Assembly (NCBI GenBank): GCA_964461835.1
Contig: CAYWVO010000001.1
Location: 124,001-188,000 of the forward strand
Length of the DNA stretch: 64,000 bases
Source of the DNA: CAYWVO01 sp964461835
GTDB taxonomy: Bacteria; Zixibacteria; MSB-5A5; WJJR01; JAJRUJ01
Direction of reading: 5' to 3'
Positions 18,791 through 27,797 of this stretch are shown here, in pieces. The notes beneath the pieces are model-generated. The model did not search any database. It was not told the DNA's origin and saw nothing but the letters and a program-made list of their open reading frames with translations. A program made the position numbers and the translations under genes. Each line of letters begins with the position of its first letter. The first letter of the stretch is position 1.

Positions 18791-20251
18791 TTACAGGCCA
18801 TACTGGCGAATTTTGCGATACAGGGTCCGCTCACCGATGCCAAGTAACTTCGCCGCCTTGCGGCGATTGCCGTTGACCTGCCGGAGGGCATCCTTGATCG
18901 TCTCAATTTCCAGGCGTGTCAAGTTGGTTGGCTTGCGCTCCGATACATCCTCAGTTTCCTCGCCGGGCACCACGTGTCGAGGCCGTGTGCCTTCGAGACC
19001 AATTGCTTGTTTGATCTGATTTAAATCGCGTTTAAGTTCGGCCAGCGCAGCAAGGATCATGTCGTCCCGGACCGTTTCCGGGGTGCTGCCGGTCCGGGCG
19101 GGCAAATTGCGGGCGATCGATTGATCCTGGGCCAACGATTGTTGGACTACGTGCGCGGTGATCTCTTGTCCCGGCGCCAAGACCGCCAGGCGCTCCACGA
19201 AATTGCGCAATTCCCGCACATTGCCCGGCCAATGGTATTGCAGCATGGCATCATAGGCGTCATCGCTGACGGCCGGCTGTTGCCGGTCACTGCTGGATTG
19301 CATGAACGCCTGAACCAACAGAGGAATATCAAACAAACGATCCAGCAGTCGCGGCATTTCGAGACGAATTACCGAGAGTCGGAAATACAAATCACGCCGA
19401 AACGAGTATTCCGTAGATGCCGCAGCCAGGTCCCGATTCGACGCGGCAATCACGCGCACATCGACCTCAAGACTCACCGTGCCACCGACCCGGCGGATAC
19501 GTTTCTCTTCCAGCACACGCAGCAACTTGGCCTGGAGGCCGGGCGGCATCTCTCCAATTTCATCCAGAAAGATCGTGCCGCCGTGCGCTGCTTCGAAGAT
19601 CCCTTGCTTCTGGGCAAACGCATGTGTAAACGCGCCCTTCTCGTGGCCGAATAATTCGCTTTCCAGCACACCCTCGGCAAAGGCCGAGCAGTTAATCGCC
19701 AGATACGGTTTTGATTTTCGGGGAGAATTCTCATGTATGGCCCGTGCGGCCAACTCCTTGCCGGTACCGCTCTCACCAGTTAGCAGTACCGTGGCTGCAC
19801 TCGGGGCGGCAGTGAGCAACAGGGACGACACTGTTCGGATTTGCGGTGATTTGCCAACCCAGCCGCACTGCTCCACCTGTTGACGATCCCGATCGATTCG
19901 TTTAAGCAACCGCTGAATCTCATCGGGATCGATGTCCATGCGGATAAGCGCGGTACAGCCGAAGGAAAACGCCTGCTCCCGGAGCGCGCCGGGATCGTCA
20001 AAGGCGGCGATGATATCCGCGTCGGGATTGCGGTAATTAAGACGGGCAAGTAATTCGCGATACGGCACTTCGGCGAGTCGAGTATCGATGATAATTGCGG
20101 CAAAGGTCTGGTTTTCCAACTGCCGGAAGGCAGTGACCAGACCGTCCACCTGAACGATATTAGGTACCAACTCGCGGGCCCCATCGGCGACTCGTTCGGC
20201 AAAGGTACCGTCCCCGGCAATAATCATTAATGATGGAATCGTGTTCAACAT
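18791..20251 (-). CDS. sigma-54-dependent activator with degenerate receiver domain
   Basis: A 486-residue NtrC-family protein. The N-terminal receiver-like domain (about 1-115) opens SLMIIAGDGTF, where the acidic pair that binds magnesium is reduced, and an Arg (ALIRMDID) stands where the conserved Lys is expected; Asp in IIIDTRL remains. The AAA+ domain has Walker A GESGTGKELAAR, the sigma-54 contact GAFTHA, and Walker B TIFLDEIGEM. A Fis-type HTH ends the protein (NRRKAAKLLGIGERTLYRK). The ATG at 20251 shares a base with the TAA of rnr (TAATG), so it is coupled to RNase R. It is probably not controlled by classical phosphotransfer (inference). Confidence 0.92.
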   Translation of the reverse strand: MLNTIPSLMIIAGDGTFAERVADGARELVPNIVQVDGLVTAFRQLENQTFAAIIIDTRLAEVPYRELLARLNYRNPDADIIAAFDDPGALREQAFSFGCTALIRMDIDPDEIQRLLKRIDRDRQQVEQCGWVGKSPQIRTVSSLLLTAAPSAATVLLTGESGTGKELAARAIHENSPRKSKPYLAINCSAFAEGVLESELFGHEKGAFTHAFAQKQGIFEAAHGGTIFLDEIGEMPPGLQAKLLRVLEEKRIRRVGGTVSLEVDVRVIAASNRDLAAASTEYSFRRDLYFRLSVIRLEMPRLLDRLFDIPLLVQAFMQSSSDRQQPAVSDDAYDAMLQYHWPGNVRELRNFVERLAVLAPGQEITAHVVQQSLAQDQSIARNLPARTGSTPETVRDDMILAALAELKRDLNQIKQAIGLEGTRPRHVVPGEETEDVSERKPTNLTRLEIETIKDALRQVNGNRRKAAKLLGIGERTLYRKIRQYGL

Positions 20252-22425
20252 TATCGTTTGCGACGGTACCGCCGTCTGCCCCGCCGCCATCGTTGGCGGG
20301 TTTCCCTCTCCAGCGGAGCATCGGCCATGATCAAATCAACTTCCCGCTTAACATTGTTCACTTTGATCAGCCGGACTTTCACCCGTTCACCCAGTGAATA
20401 TGACTTATGCGTGCGCCGCCCCACAACACGGTGCTGATCGGAATCGTACCGGTAGTAATCGTCATCAATCCCGGAAAAGCGCACCAGGCCATCGACCCAT
20501 ACGGAGTCCACTTGTACAAAAAAGCCAAAATCCAGAAATCCAGTGATTGTTCCCGTGAACTCATCACCCAAGTGTTCGTTGAGATACTGCAACTGCTTGA
20601 CCAAGACCGACTCACGTTCGGCCTCTTGCGCAATCCGTTCGCGGTCGGAGATCCAGCGTCCCACTACGGGCAATTCCTGCGCCGCTTTTTGTTTCTCCTT
20701 GGCCGACCAGCTTCGTGCAAGGATCTTTTTTAAATGGCGGTGCACCCACAAATCGGGATAACGCCGGATGGGGGAGGTGAAGTGGCAGTAGTGGCTAAAC
20801 CCCAGGCCGAAATGCCCGACGTTGTCCGGGGAATATTCCGCACGTTTCAATGAGCGCAGGAGCATCATTTCGATGGTCGGGCGTCTGGGATCACCATCCA
20901 GCCGGTCCAACAACCGTGCCAGGCGCTTTGTCGTCACTGTACCCTTGGCCGAGAACGGATATCCCATCGTTTTGAGGAAGGTGGCAAATTCCTCAATTTT
21001 CTCCTGATCGGGCTTGGCGTGCACGCGGTAGAGGATCGGAGCATTCTCCCGCAGGAAATGTACCGCCACGCACTTGTTGGCCATCAACATGAATTCTTCG
21101 ATAAGCCAATGGGCTTCATTACCCATTTCCCGAACGAATTCGATTGGTTCGCCGGCCTCATCGAGCTTGACGCGGACTTCCGGCATTTCCAGATTGAGGC
21201 TGCCCAGTTTGAACCGCTGGCTGCGCAACGCCTCAGCGGCAAGGCGCATGATTGTAAGGTGTTCGATCGCACCCGGGGGGATGCGGCCGCGCTCCCCGGT
21301 TTCAAAAAAATTTTGCACCTGCTGGTAATTAAGTCGCGCGCGGGAGTGAATGATCGAGTTGCTCAGATTAAATTTCTTGATCACCCCATTTCTCGATACA
21401 TCAGCGACACAACTCATCGTCAGCCGGTCCACCTTCGGTTTCAGGCTGCATAGATTGTTGGAGAGCCGTGTGGGCAACATAGGGATGACCCGGTCGACCA
21501 GATAGACACTGGTCCCTCGGAGGTACGCCTCCCGATCGAGGTTGGTTTTCGGTTCAACATAATGGGTAACATCGGCAATGTGGACACCAATGCGCCAGCC
21601 ATCCGGCGTTTCTTCGATCGAGACGGCATCGTCGAAATCTTTGGCGTCCTTCGGATCAATCGTCAACGTGAACGTATCCCGCAAATCGACACGCCGTGCT
21701 ATTTCCGTTTCGGGGATGTCCGTGGGTAGCTTTCGCGTTTCCGACATGACCGATTTGGGAAAGACGCCCGGCAGATTGTATTCGTGAATCACCCGCTGAA
21801 CGTCCACCCCCGGTTCGTCGGGGTAGCCGAGCACTTTGGTGACACAACCCTCGGGCGTGAGATCGGCGGCAGGCCAATCGTCTATCCGCACCAACACCTG
21901 CTGTCCTGGTTCGGCGCCCTCGGTTTTATCCGGATAGATATAAACTTCCCGGAACGGGACCGGCGGATCGGGACGCACGTAATTGACAAACTTCGTTTTC
22001 CCAAAAATGCCGATTATCGGCTTGCCCCGGCGCTCGATAACCCGGATGACTTCGCCCTCGGGTGTGGGACCTTCCCTGCGGTGCAGGAGTCGAACCATGA
22101 CGCGATCACCGTCGAGGGCTGTCTTGGTTCGCGGTGCGCGGATGAAGACCTGTGGCAGGTCAGCACGGTCTTCCACCCGCACAAACGCATAGCCCTGTGG
22201 TCGAAAGCCGATAATTCCGACAACCAGATTCAGTGGATCCGGCGGCGCCAGGCGGCCACGTTTAAGTTTCACCAACCGGCCGGACCTGAGGAGTTCCTGA
22301 ATTTGCGCACGAAAGGCCGGATATGCGCGGTCACTGACCTGCAGTTCTTTGGCCAGTTCCCGCCGTTTGACGGGGCGACCCCGCTCGCCGGAGAAGAAAC
22401 CAAGGATGTCTTGGGTTGAGACCAT
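20251..22425 (-). CDS. rnr: ribonuclease R
   Basis: A 724-residue 3'-5' exoribonuclease. The order is an N-terminal winged-helix region, cold-shock domains (GIIGFRPQGYAFVRVEDR), the RNB catalytic domain with the acidic cluster TIDPKDAKDFDDA and DRVIPMLPTRLSNNLCSL, then an S1 domain (GDEFTGTITGFLDFGFFVQV). It ends in a short Arg-rich tail (RRGRRRYRRKR), which helps in unwinding structured RNA. Length is normal for the family. It lies 65 bases after mreB and overlaps the next gene by one base. Confidence 0.96.
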   Translation of the reverse strand: MVSTQDILGFFSGERGRPVKRRELAKELQVSDRAYPAFRAQIQELLRSGRLVKLKRGRLAPPDPLNLVVGIIGFRPQGYAFVRVEDRADLPQVFIRAPRTKTALDGDRVMVRLLHRREGPTPEGEVIRVIERRGKPIIGIFGKTKFVNYVRPDPPVPFREVYIYPDKTEGAEPGQQVLVRIDDWPAADLTPEGCVTKVLGYPDEPGVDVQRVIHEYNLPGVFPKSVMSETRKLPTDIPETEIARRVDLRDTFTLTIDPKDAKDFDDAVSIEETPDGWRIGVHIADVTHYVEPKTNLDREAYLRGTSVYLVDRVIPMLPTRLSNNLCSLKPKVDRLTMSCVADVSRNGVIKKFNLSNSIIHSRARLNYQQVQNFFETGERGRIPPGAIEHLTIMRLAAEALRSQRFKLGSLNLEMPEVRVKLDEAGEPIEFVREMGNEAHWLIEEFMLMANKCVAVHFLRENAPILYRVHAKPDQEKIEEFATFLKTMGYPFSAKGTVTTKRLARLLDRLDGDPRRPTIEMMLLRSLKRAEYSPDNVGHFGLGFSHYCHFTSPIRRYPDLWVHRHLKKILARSWSAKEKQKAAQELPVVGRWISDRERIAQEAERESVLVKQLQYLNEHLGDEFTGTITGFLDFGFFVQVDSVWVDGLVRFSGIDDDYYRYDSDQHRVVGRRTHKSYSLGERVKVRLIKVNNVKREVDLIMADAPLERETRQRWRRGRRRYRRKR

Positions 22426-22490
22426 ATAATAATTCCGTCCCGTGAAAACCGGAACGTCACTGAGAGACCGCGAGGACGTGTTGCTTCACG

Positions 22491-23522
22491 CTAGTCACGG
22501 CGACTTCTCATCAGGACTTTCTCGAATTGCTGCATATGTTCTAAGACACGACCCGTGCCGCGCACCACACAGGTCAGCGGGTCATCGGCCTGGTTGACCG
22601 GCAAGTTTGTTTCCTGGCGCAACCGCTTATCCAGTCCCCGGAGCAACGCACCACCACCGGTCAGGACAATGCCACGATCGAGAATGTCCGAGGAGAGTTC
22701 GGGCGGTGTGCGCTCCAGTGATTGCCGTACCGCTTCGACAATGCTGTCCACCGGTTCAGAGAGCGCCTCGCGCACCTGCACGGATGAGATGGTCATGGTC
22801 TTGGGCACACCGGCGATAAGATCACGCCCACGGATTTCCATCGATTCCTCGCGTTCAATGGGAAAGGCAGAACCAATGCGAATTTTAATTTCTTCGGCCA
22901 TCAATTCACCGATCAGCAAGTTGTAATTCTTTTTCAAGTAGAGAACGATTGCTTCGTTCATCTCATCGCCCGCAATGCGGATGGAGATATTGTTGACAAT
23001 TCCAGAGAGGGCAATGACTGCAATTTCGGATGTCCCACCGCCGACGTCGATGACCATGATGCCGGAGGGTTGCTCGACCGGGAGCCCCACACCAATTGCT
23101 GCCGCCATTGGTTCCTGGATGAGGTATACTTCCCGGGCTCCGGCATTTTCCGCCGAATCGCGTACCGCGCGTTTTTCCACTTCCGTAATGCCCGACGGCA
23201 CCGAGATGACGACTTTCGGTTTCATGAGATAGCGGTGGCGCACCACGCGGCGGATAAAATCCGAGAGCATTTTTTCGGTTATTTCGAAATCGGCGATAAC
23301 ACCGTCCTTCATGGGTCGTACGGCGCGCATCGTATCGGGTGTCCGGCCCAGCATTTCCCGCGCCGCGCTGCCCACCGCCACAACTTTATTACCGCCGGTT
23401 TCGATGGCCACCACCGACGGTTCATTGAGGACAATGCCGGCGCCACGTACCCAGACCAAGGTGTTGGCAGTGCCGAGATCAATCCCAATATCGTTGGAAA
23501 TTAAATCAAAAAACCCCATCAT
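22491..23522 (-). CDS. mreB: rod-shape-determining protein MreB
   Basis: A 343-residue actin-like cytoskeletal ATPase. It has phosphate-1 IGIDLGTANTLVWVRG, phosphate-2 VIDVGGGTSEIAVI and the adenosine motif IVLTGGGALLRGLD, all typical of MreB. It would organise lateral cell-wall synthesis, implying a rod-shaped cell. The mreC/mreD partners are not next to it. Its ATG overlaps the TGA of the upstream YhaM-like gene (ATGATG with GAGGAGGA ahead); either of two adjacent ATGs could be used. Confidence 0.97.
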   Translation of the reverse strand: MMGFFDLISNDIGIDLGTANTLVWVRGAGIVLNEPSVVAIETGGNKVVAVGSAAREMLGRTPDTMRAVRPMKDGVIADFEITEKMLSDFIRRVVRHRYLMKPKVVISVPSGITEVEKRAVRDSAENAGAREVYLIQEPMAAAIGVGLPVEQPSGIMVIDVGGGTSEIAVIALSGIVNNISIRIAGDEMNEAIVLYLKKNYNLLIGELMAEEIKIRIGSAFPIEREESMEIRGRDLIAGVPKTMTISSVQVREALSEPVDSIVEAVRQSLERTPPELSSDILDRGIVLTGGGALLRGLDKRLRQETNLPVNQADDPLTCVVRGTGRVLEHMQQFEKVLMRSRRD

Positions 23523-24481
23523 TCCTCCTCGTCCGCCGGGGCGGACGACGCCGGATGACCGAAGTAGATAAATCGTTCCAGTAAGCGGACATATTCGCTC
23601 CAGGGTTCTTCACCGGTCTTATCGGCAATTTTGCGCAGTGCCCCCATTTTTGCATCAAGCTCATCGATGTAGTACAAGGCAAAGGCCTCACGGGTTTGCG
23701 GGGGAATTGGCGAACCGCGTTCGACTGCCCCGTGATGTGCCAGGACCAGGTGACGAAGTTGCATGGCCAGTTCCTCGGGGAATCCGTCAATGTCTTTAAT
23801 GGCCCCGGCAATGATTTCGTCTCCCTCAACGATGTGTCCCAGCAAGCGGCCGGAATCGGTGTATTCAAAAACCGCGGTCGTGGCATACTGCTTTATTTTG
23901 CCGATATCGTGGAGCAATGCCCCGGCGATCAACAGATCGCGATTCAATTCCGGATAATGCGCGGCAACATGCCTGCAGAGTTGCACCATACTCAGGGTGT
24001 GTTCTGCTAATCCGCCGACCGAGGCGTGGTGCCACCGCTGTCCGCCGGGAGTGAGGAGAAACGCCTCCAAAATGTCCGGCTCATTGAAGATCCTTTCCAG
24101 TAGTTGCCGCAGATGGGTATCGGTGATCTCAGCGATTGTTGATGTTAACCCATCTGCTAGCTCGTCGGTTGGCACCTCAGAGGCCGGGAGCAAATCAGCA
24201 ACATCGTATTCGCTGCCTTCCGCGAGGCGTAAACGTTCGAGCCGCAGCTGCGGTTTCTCCCGGTATTCTGAAATTATCCCCTGCACCTTGACTACTACGC
24301 CGGGCCGAAGTTTATCAACCACTGGGGCAAATCCCTCCCACATCACGGCATCGATTGACATGGATTGATCCGCTAAGTTCATTGTCAAGTAGGGATTACC
24401 ATTGTATTCGCGACGTTGCAGCCGCCGGACTGCCAAAAAGGCGGTGATGGCATCTCCTATGGCATAGTCACTCAAGGGCAT
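23519..24481 (-). CDS. YhaM-like 3'-5' exoribonuclease (OB fold + HD domain)
   Basis: From the ATG at 24481 the protein has 320 residues, matching the family length. An N-terminal OB-fold (NPYLTMNLADQSMSIDAVMW) is followed by an HD domain with HHASVGGLAEHTLSMVQLC and the metal motif GALLHDIGKIKQY. YhaM proteins degrade RNA and single-stranded DNA from the 3' end with manganese. The ORF could extend to 24580 or 24652, but those residues do not resemble the family. The gene overlaps mreB, giving a transcript that carries two different exoribonucleases around mreB. Confidence 0.85.
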   Translation of the reverse strand: MPLSDYAIGDAITAFLAVRRLQRREYNGNPYLTMNLADQSMSIDAVMWEGFAPVVDKLRPGVVVKVQGIISEYREKPQLRLERLRLAEGSEYDVADLLPASEVPTDELADGLTSTIAEITDTHLRQLLERIFNEPDILEAFLLTPGGQRWHHASVGGLAEHTLSMVQLCRHVAAHYPELNRDLLIAGALLHDIGKIKQYATTAVFEYTDSGRLLGHIVEGDEIIAGAIKDIDGFPEELAMQLRHLVLAHHGAVERGSPIPPQTREAFALYYIDELDAKMGALRKIADKTGEEPWSEYVRLLERFIYFGHPASSAPADEEE

Positions 24482-24636
24482 ATTAATTCCGGCTCCATCC
24501 GGACGTTCATGTGTAGGAAATGACGCCCGACGTGGAGGATAGTCAAGGGAAATCGTCCTTTTGGCAGGAATTGAGGCCATTTTGACCTGCGGGATTCTGT
24601 CTTGAGGTAATCGCCGGGAAAGATATATTAACCGCC

Positions 24637-27174
24637 GTGCGGAGATTATCACGATATATCGTTGCCGAGTTTGTCGGCCCCTTTCTTTTTTCGTTTTTGG
24701 TTATCACCCTGGTATTGATTGTCGATTTCATCCCCGACGTCGTCAAGTTAGTGGTGCGTAAAAATCTGGATGTCTGGATCATCCTGCAGGTATTTGTCCT
24801 GAACTTAGCCTGGATGTTGGCGCTCTCCATTCCCATGGCGGTGCTTTCCGGGACCCTGATGGCGTACGGTCGTCTCTCGTCCGAATCAGAAATTCTGGCA
24901 ATGAAAGCATCAGGCACTTCTCCCTTCCGGTTGCTGCTACCGGTCATGGTTGTTGCACTCATCCTGGGAACGGGATTAATTTATTTTAACAATGAAATTC
25001 TGCCCGACGCTAATCATCGCGCGCGCCAGTTGATGTCGGATATACGACGCACCCGCCCGACGCTGGAGATTAAACCCAATGTTCTCTCAACTCAGATTCC
25101 AGGATATCATGTGTTGGTTGAGGAATTGAATTACGAAACATCGGAAGTCCGCGATATTGTGATTTTCGATCATAAGACTCGCACCAAACCCCGAACCATC
25201 GCGGCGCGACGCGGGCGCCTTTCTTTCTCGGCTGATGGCCAAACGTTGATTGTCGAATTGCATGATGGCGAGATTCACGAGATTGATCCGGAAACCCGGG
25301 ATAAATACCGGCGCATGACCTTTGATCATCAGACCTTCTACCTCACCGGGGTTGGATCAGAATTTGTGCAAACCTCCTCTGAGTATCGTACCGACCGGGA
25401 AAAATCCGCCGGGGAAATGTGGGAGGACGTTAATAAATGGCGTGCGCTGATTCCCACGCATGAGGCCGAGATCGAATCCATCGTGACCACGGCAGTGAAC
25501 CGCCTTATTGCCCCTCCTACAGAGGAACAACGTGCACAGTGGCTGGGACTCCCCAAAGACATGCGCCCGCAAGTTGATAAACGCGAGGCCATCGCCGAAA
25601 GCATTAACCGTAACGCCAAACGCCTGGCAAAAGTCAAACAAGAAATTAAAGGTATTGAAAACCAGGAACGGTTGATCAATGTTTTTCTCCTGGAGATTCA
25701 CAAGAAATATGCCATCCCCGCTGCTTGTCTGGTGTTTGTGATGATTGGCGGACCGCTCGGGATTATTGCCCGGCGGGGCGGGATCGGGGTCGGGCTGGGG
25801 ATGAGCCTGGGATTATTTGTTCTCTATTGGGCATTCCTTATTGGTGGTGAAGACCTTGCCGACCGTGGTCTCGTATCGCCGGCCTATGCGATGTGGGCGG
25901 CAAATGTGTTGATTGGCATTGCCGGCATTGGCTTGATCTGGCGGGTGACGCACGATGCCGCGTTACCGACGCCTCGGTTCGTGCGGTATTTTCCGGCCAG
26001 GTGGCATAATCGATTCAGCGCGGAAGCTCGGAAGAAGCGACGCGCCAAACGCCGTTTCCGACTTTCTTTACACCCACCGGGACTTAAACGAATTGATACG
26101 TATGTCCTGGGACGATTCATTTTCAACCTGATCTGGGCTCAGGCTGCATTCTGGTTTATCTTCATTATCATTGATCTGGTGGAACGCCTCGATAAGTTCA
26201 TCGATCATGGATTAACTGCGGGGCAGATTACCAATTACTATATCTATTATTCACCATATATTCTCGTGTTAACTCTACCGGTAGCCATGTTGCTGGCAAC
26301 GTTGTTCTGCGTCGGCTTTATGGGGCGGCAGAACGAGCTACTGGCGATCAAAGCCGGTGGAACCGCGATCACCCGCCTGAGTATCCCTTTGATTGTTATC
26401 GCGTTTGTTATTGTATGTCTGGTTATCGCAGCGGGTGAATATATCCTGCCCTGGGCGGACCAACATCGGGAAGCCTGGCGTCGCGAAAAACTCAAAGGCA
26501 TCGTGGACCGGTCGGGGGTCATGGTCTCCGGGATGTATGCACAGGGGCACGACGGGCGGTTTTTCTATTTTGACACCTATAAGCCTAAATCCTTCCAAGC
26601 TACTGACGTTCTCGTACAGACATTTGCTCATGGACAACTGGTGTCGGTCGAGGAAATGGAATCCCTCAGGTACGAAGATACTGTCTGGGTGGCCCGGCGA
26701 GGGCGATACCGGATTTTCGTTGATGGTGCCGGCGATACTCTTGATTACGGGTACACCCCTTACCTGCATAAGACCTTCCCCCAGTGGACCGAACAACCGG
26801 AGGATTTCGCCACCCGGCGGGTTTCACCGGAACACATGGGCTACCGCGATCTGTATGCGTATATCCAGGCAAAGGAGGCAGTGGGCGGTGATACCGCCGA
26901 GGAACGCACTGACTTACACTGGCGGTTTTCCTATCCCATGATCAACGTGGTGATTGTTCTGTTCGGACTGCCAATCGCTGTTCGGGTGCGGCAAAGCGGC
27001 ATGGCTCTCAACTTCGGCATCGCCATGACGGTGACCTTTGTCTTCCGGGTTATTATCGAGGTTTTTCGTGCGTTCGGCCATAATGGGCATATCAGCCCGG
27101 AAGCGTCCGCCTGGATTCCTATTGGGATCTTTTTCCTGGCGGGAGTGGTGATGCTCTCACGGGTACGCAGTTAA
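24637..27174 (+). CDS. LptF-LptG fusion, lipopolysaccharide export permease
   Basis: One continuous 845-residue frame contains two complete YjgP/YjgQ permeases. Residues 1-~440 resemble LptF: RYIVAEFVGPF, the ESEILAMKASG cytoplasmic loop, a large periplasmic domain, then three membrane helices around MIGGPLGIIARRGGIG. After a basic linker (ARKKRRAKRRFRL) residues ~485-845 resemble LptG: RIDTYVLGRFIF, NELLAIKAGGTAITRL, and a terminal helix bundle. LptF and LptG normally are separate proteins that pair with LptB2 to extract LPS from the inner membrane. Here they are in one chain. The start is a GTG at 24637, chosen because the following residues fit the family; no strong ribosome site is seen. 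It is divergent from the YhaM-like gene, and its stop overlaps the stop of the convergent gene. Confidence 0.92.
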   Translation: MRRLSRYIVAEFVGPFLFSFLVITLVLIVDFIPDVVKLVVRKNLDVWIILQVFVLNLAWMLALSIPMAVLSGTLMAYGRLSSESEILAMKASGTSPFRLLLPVMVVALILGTGLIYFNNEILPDANHRARQLMSDIRRTRPTLEIKPNVLSTQIPGYHVLVEELNYETSEVRDIVIFDHKTRTKPRTIAARRGRLSFSADGQTLIVELHDGEIHEIDPETRDKYRRMTFDHQTFYLTGVGSEFVQTSSEYRTDREKSAGEMWEDVNKWRALIPTHEAEIESIVTTAVNRLIAPPTEEQRAQWLGLPKDMRPQVDKREAIAESINRNAKRLAKVKQEIKGIENQERLINVFLLEIHKKYAIPAACLVFVMIGGPLGIIARRGGIGVGLGMSLGLFVLYWAFLIGGEDLADRGLVSPAYAMWAANVLIGIAGIGLIWRVTHDAALPTPRFVRYFPARWHNRFSAEARKKRRAKRRFRLSLHPPGLKRIDTYVLGRFIFNLIWAQAAFWFIFIIIDLVERLDKFIDHGLTAGQITNYYIYYSPYILVLTLPVAMLLATLFCVGFMGRQNELLAIKAGGTAITRLSIPLIVIAFVIVCLVIAAGEYILPWADQHREAWRREKLKGIVDRSGVMVSGMYAQGHDGRFFYFDTYKPKSFQATDVLVQTFAHGQLVSVEEMESLRYEDTVWVARRGRYRIFVDGAGDTLDYGYTPYLHKTFPQWTEQPEDFATRRVSPEHMGYRDLYAYIQAKEAVGGDTAEERTDLHWRFSYPMINVVIVLFGLPIAVRVRQSGMALNFGIAMTVTFVFRVIIEVFRAFGHNGHISPEASAWIPIGIFFLAGVVMLSRVRS

Positions 27175-27797
27175 AGTGGGTGGGCCGGTATTCCCACGAC
27201 CGTGGTGAGTGGCGGAACATCACGAATCACTGTGGCTCCGGCGCCGATTATACTGCCGGCGCCGATACTGATCCCCGGAAGAACTACGGCCCCAGCGCCA
27301 ATAATGGCTCCCTCTCCTACCGTGACTGTACCGCAGAGATGACTCCCCGGTGCGAGGTGGACGTAATCGTCCAGACGGCAATCATGATCGATGGTCGCTC
27401 CGGTGTTGACGATTGTGTGGGCACCGATTTGGGTATCGGGTTGGATAATCGCACCGGCGAAGATAACGGTCCCCACGCCGATTGAGACTGAGCCGGCAAT
27501 AACGGTCCGAGGATGAATGACCGTGATCCAGTTGGTTTTCGGCAGACGCTCAGCTAATTGGCGGCGCTTGCTGTTGTCACCGACGGCGATTACCGCCGGC
27601 GTAGCCGGCTGTTGCCGGAGTAGTGCGGTGTCCCCGATGATCTGAGTGCCGAGGACTGGTTGGGTATGTCTTCGATTGTCATCTTCCAGGATGCCGGCGA
27701 CGGGAATCTGTGCTGCGCGCATGGTATCAATGACGACCTTGGCGTGTCCACCAGCACCAATGACATACACCGCGGCTGCATCGGGTGACCTATTCAT
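27171..27797 (-). CDS. NeuD/PglD-like sugar O/N-acyltransferase
   Basis: A 208-residue left-handed beta-helix acyltransferase. The N-terminal Rossmann-like domain has VYVIGAGGHAKVVIDTM, and is followed by hexapeptide repeats (SIGVGTVIFAGAIIQPDTQIG and on) with a probable catalytic His in TIDHDCRLDDYVHLAPGS. Such enzymes acetylate nucleotide-linked amino sugars or sialic acid. I chose the ATG at 27797, with GGAG upstream, overlapping the end of the preceding sugar transferase gene by a few bases. The PglC-PglD pairing indicates glycan or glycolipid assembly. Its stop codon overlaps that of the LptF-LptG gene on the other strand. Confidence 0.88.
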   Translation of the reverse strand: MNRSPDAAAVYVIGAGGHAKVVIDTMRAAQIPVAGILEDDNRRHTQPVLGTQIIGDTALLRQQPATPAVIAVGDNSKRRQLAERLPKTNWITVIHPRTVIAGSVSIGVGTVIFAGAIIQPDTQIGAHTIVNTGATIDHDCRLDDYVHLAPGSHLCGTVTVGEGAIIGAGAVVLPGISIGAGSIIGAGATVIRDVPPLTTVVGIPAHPL

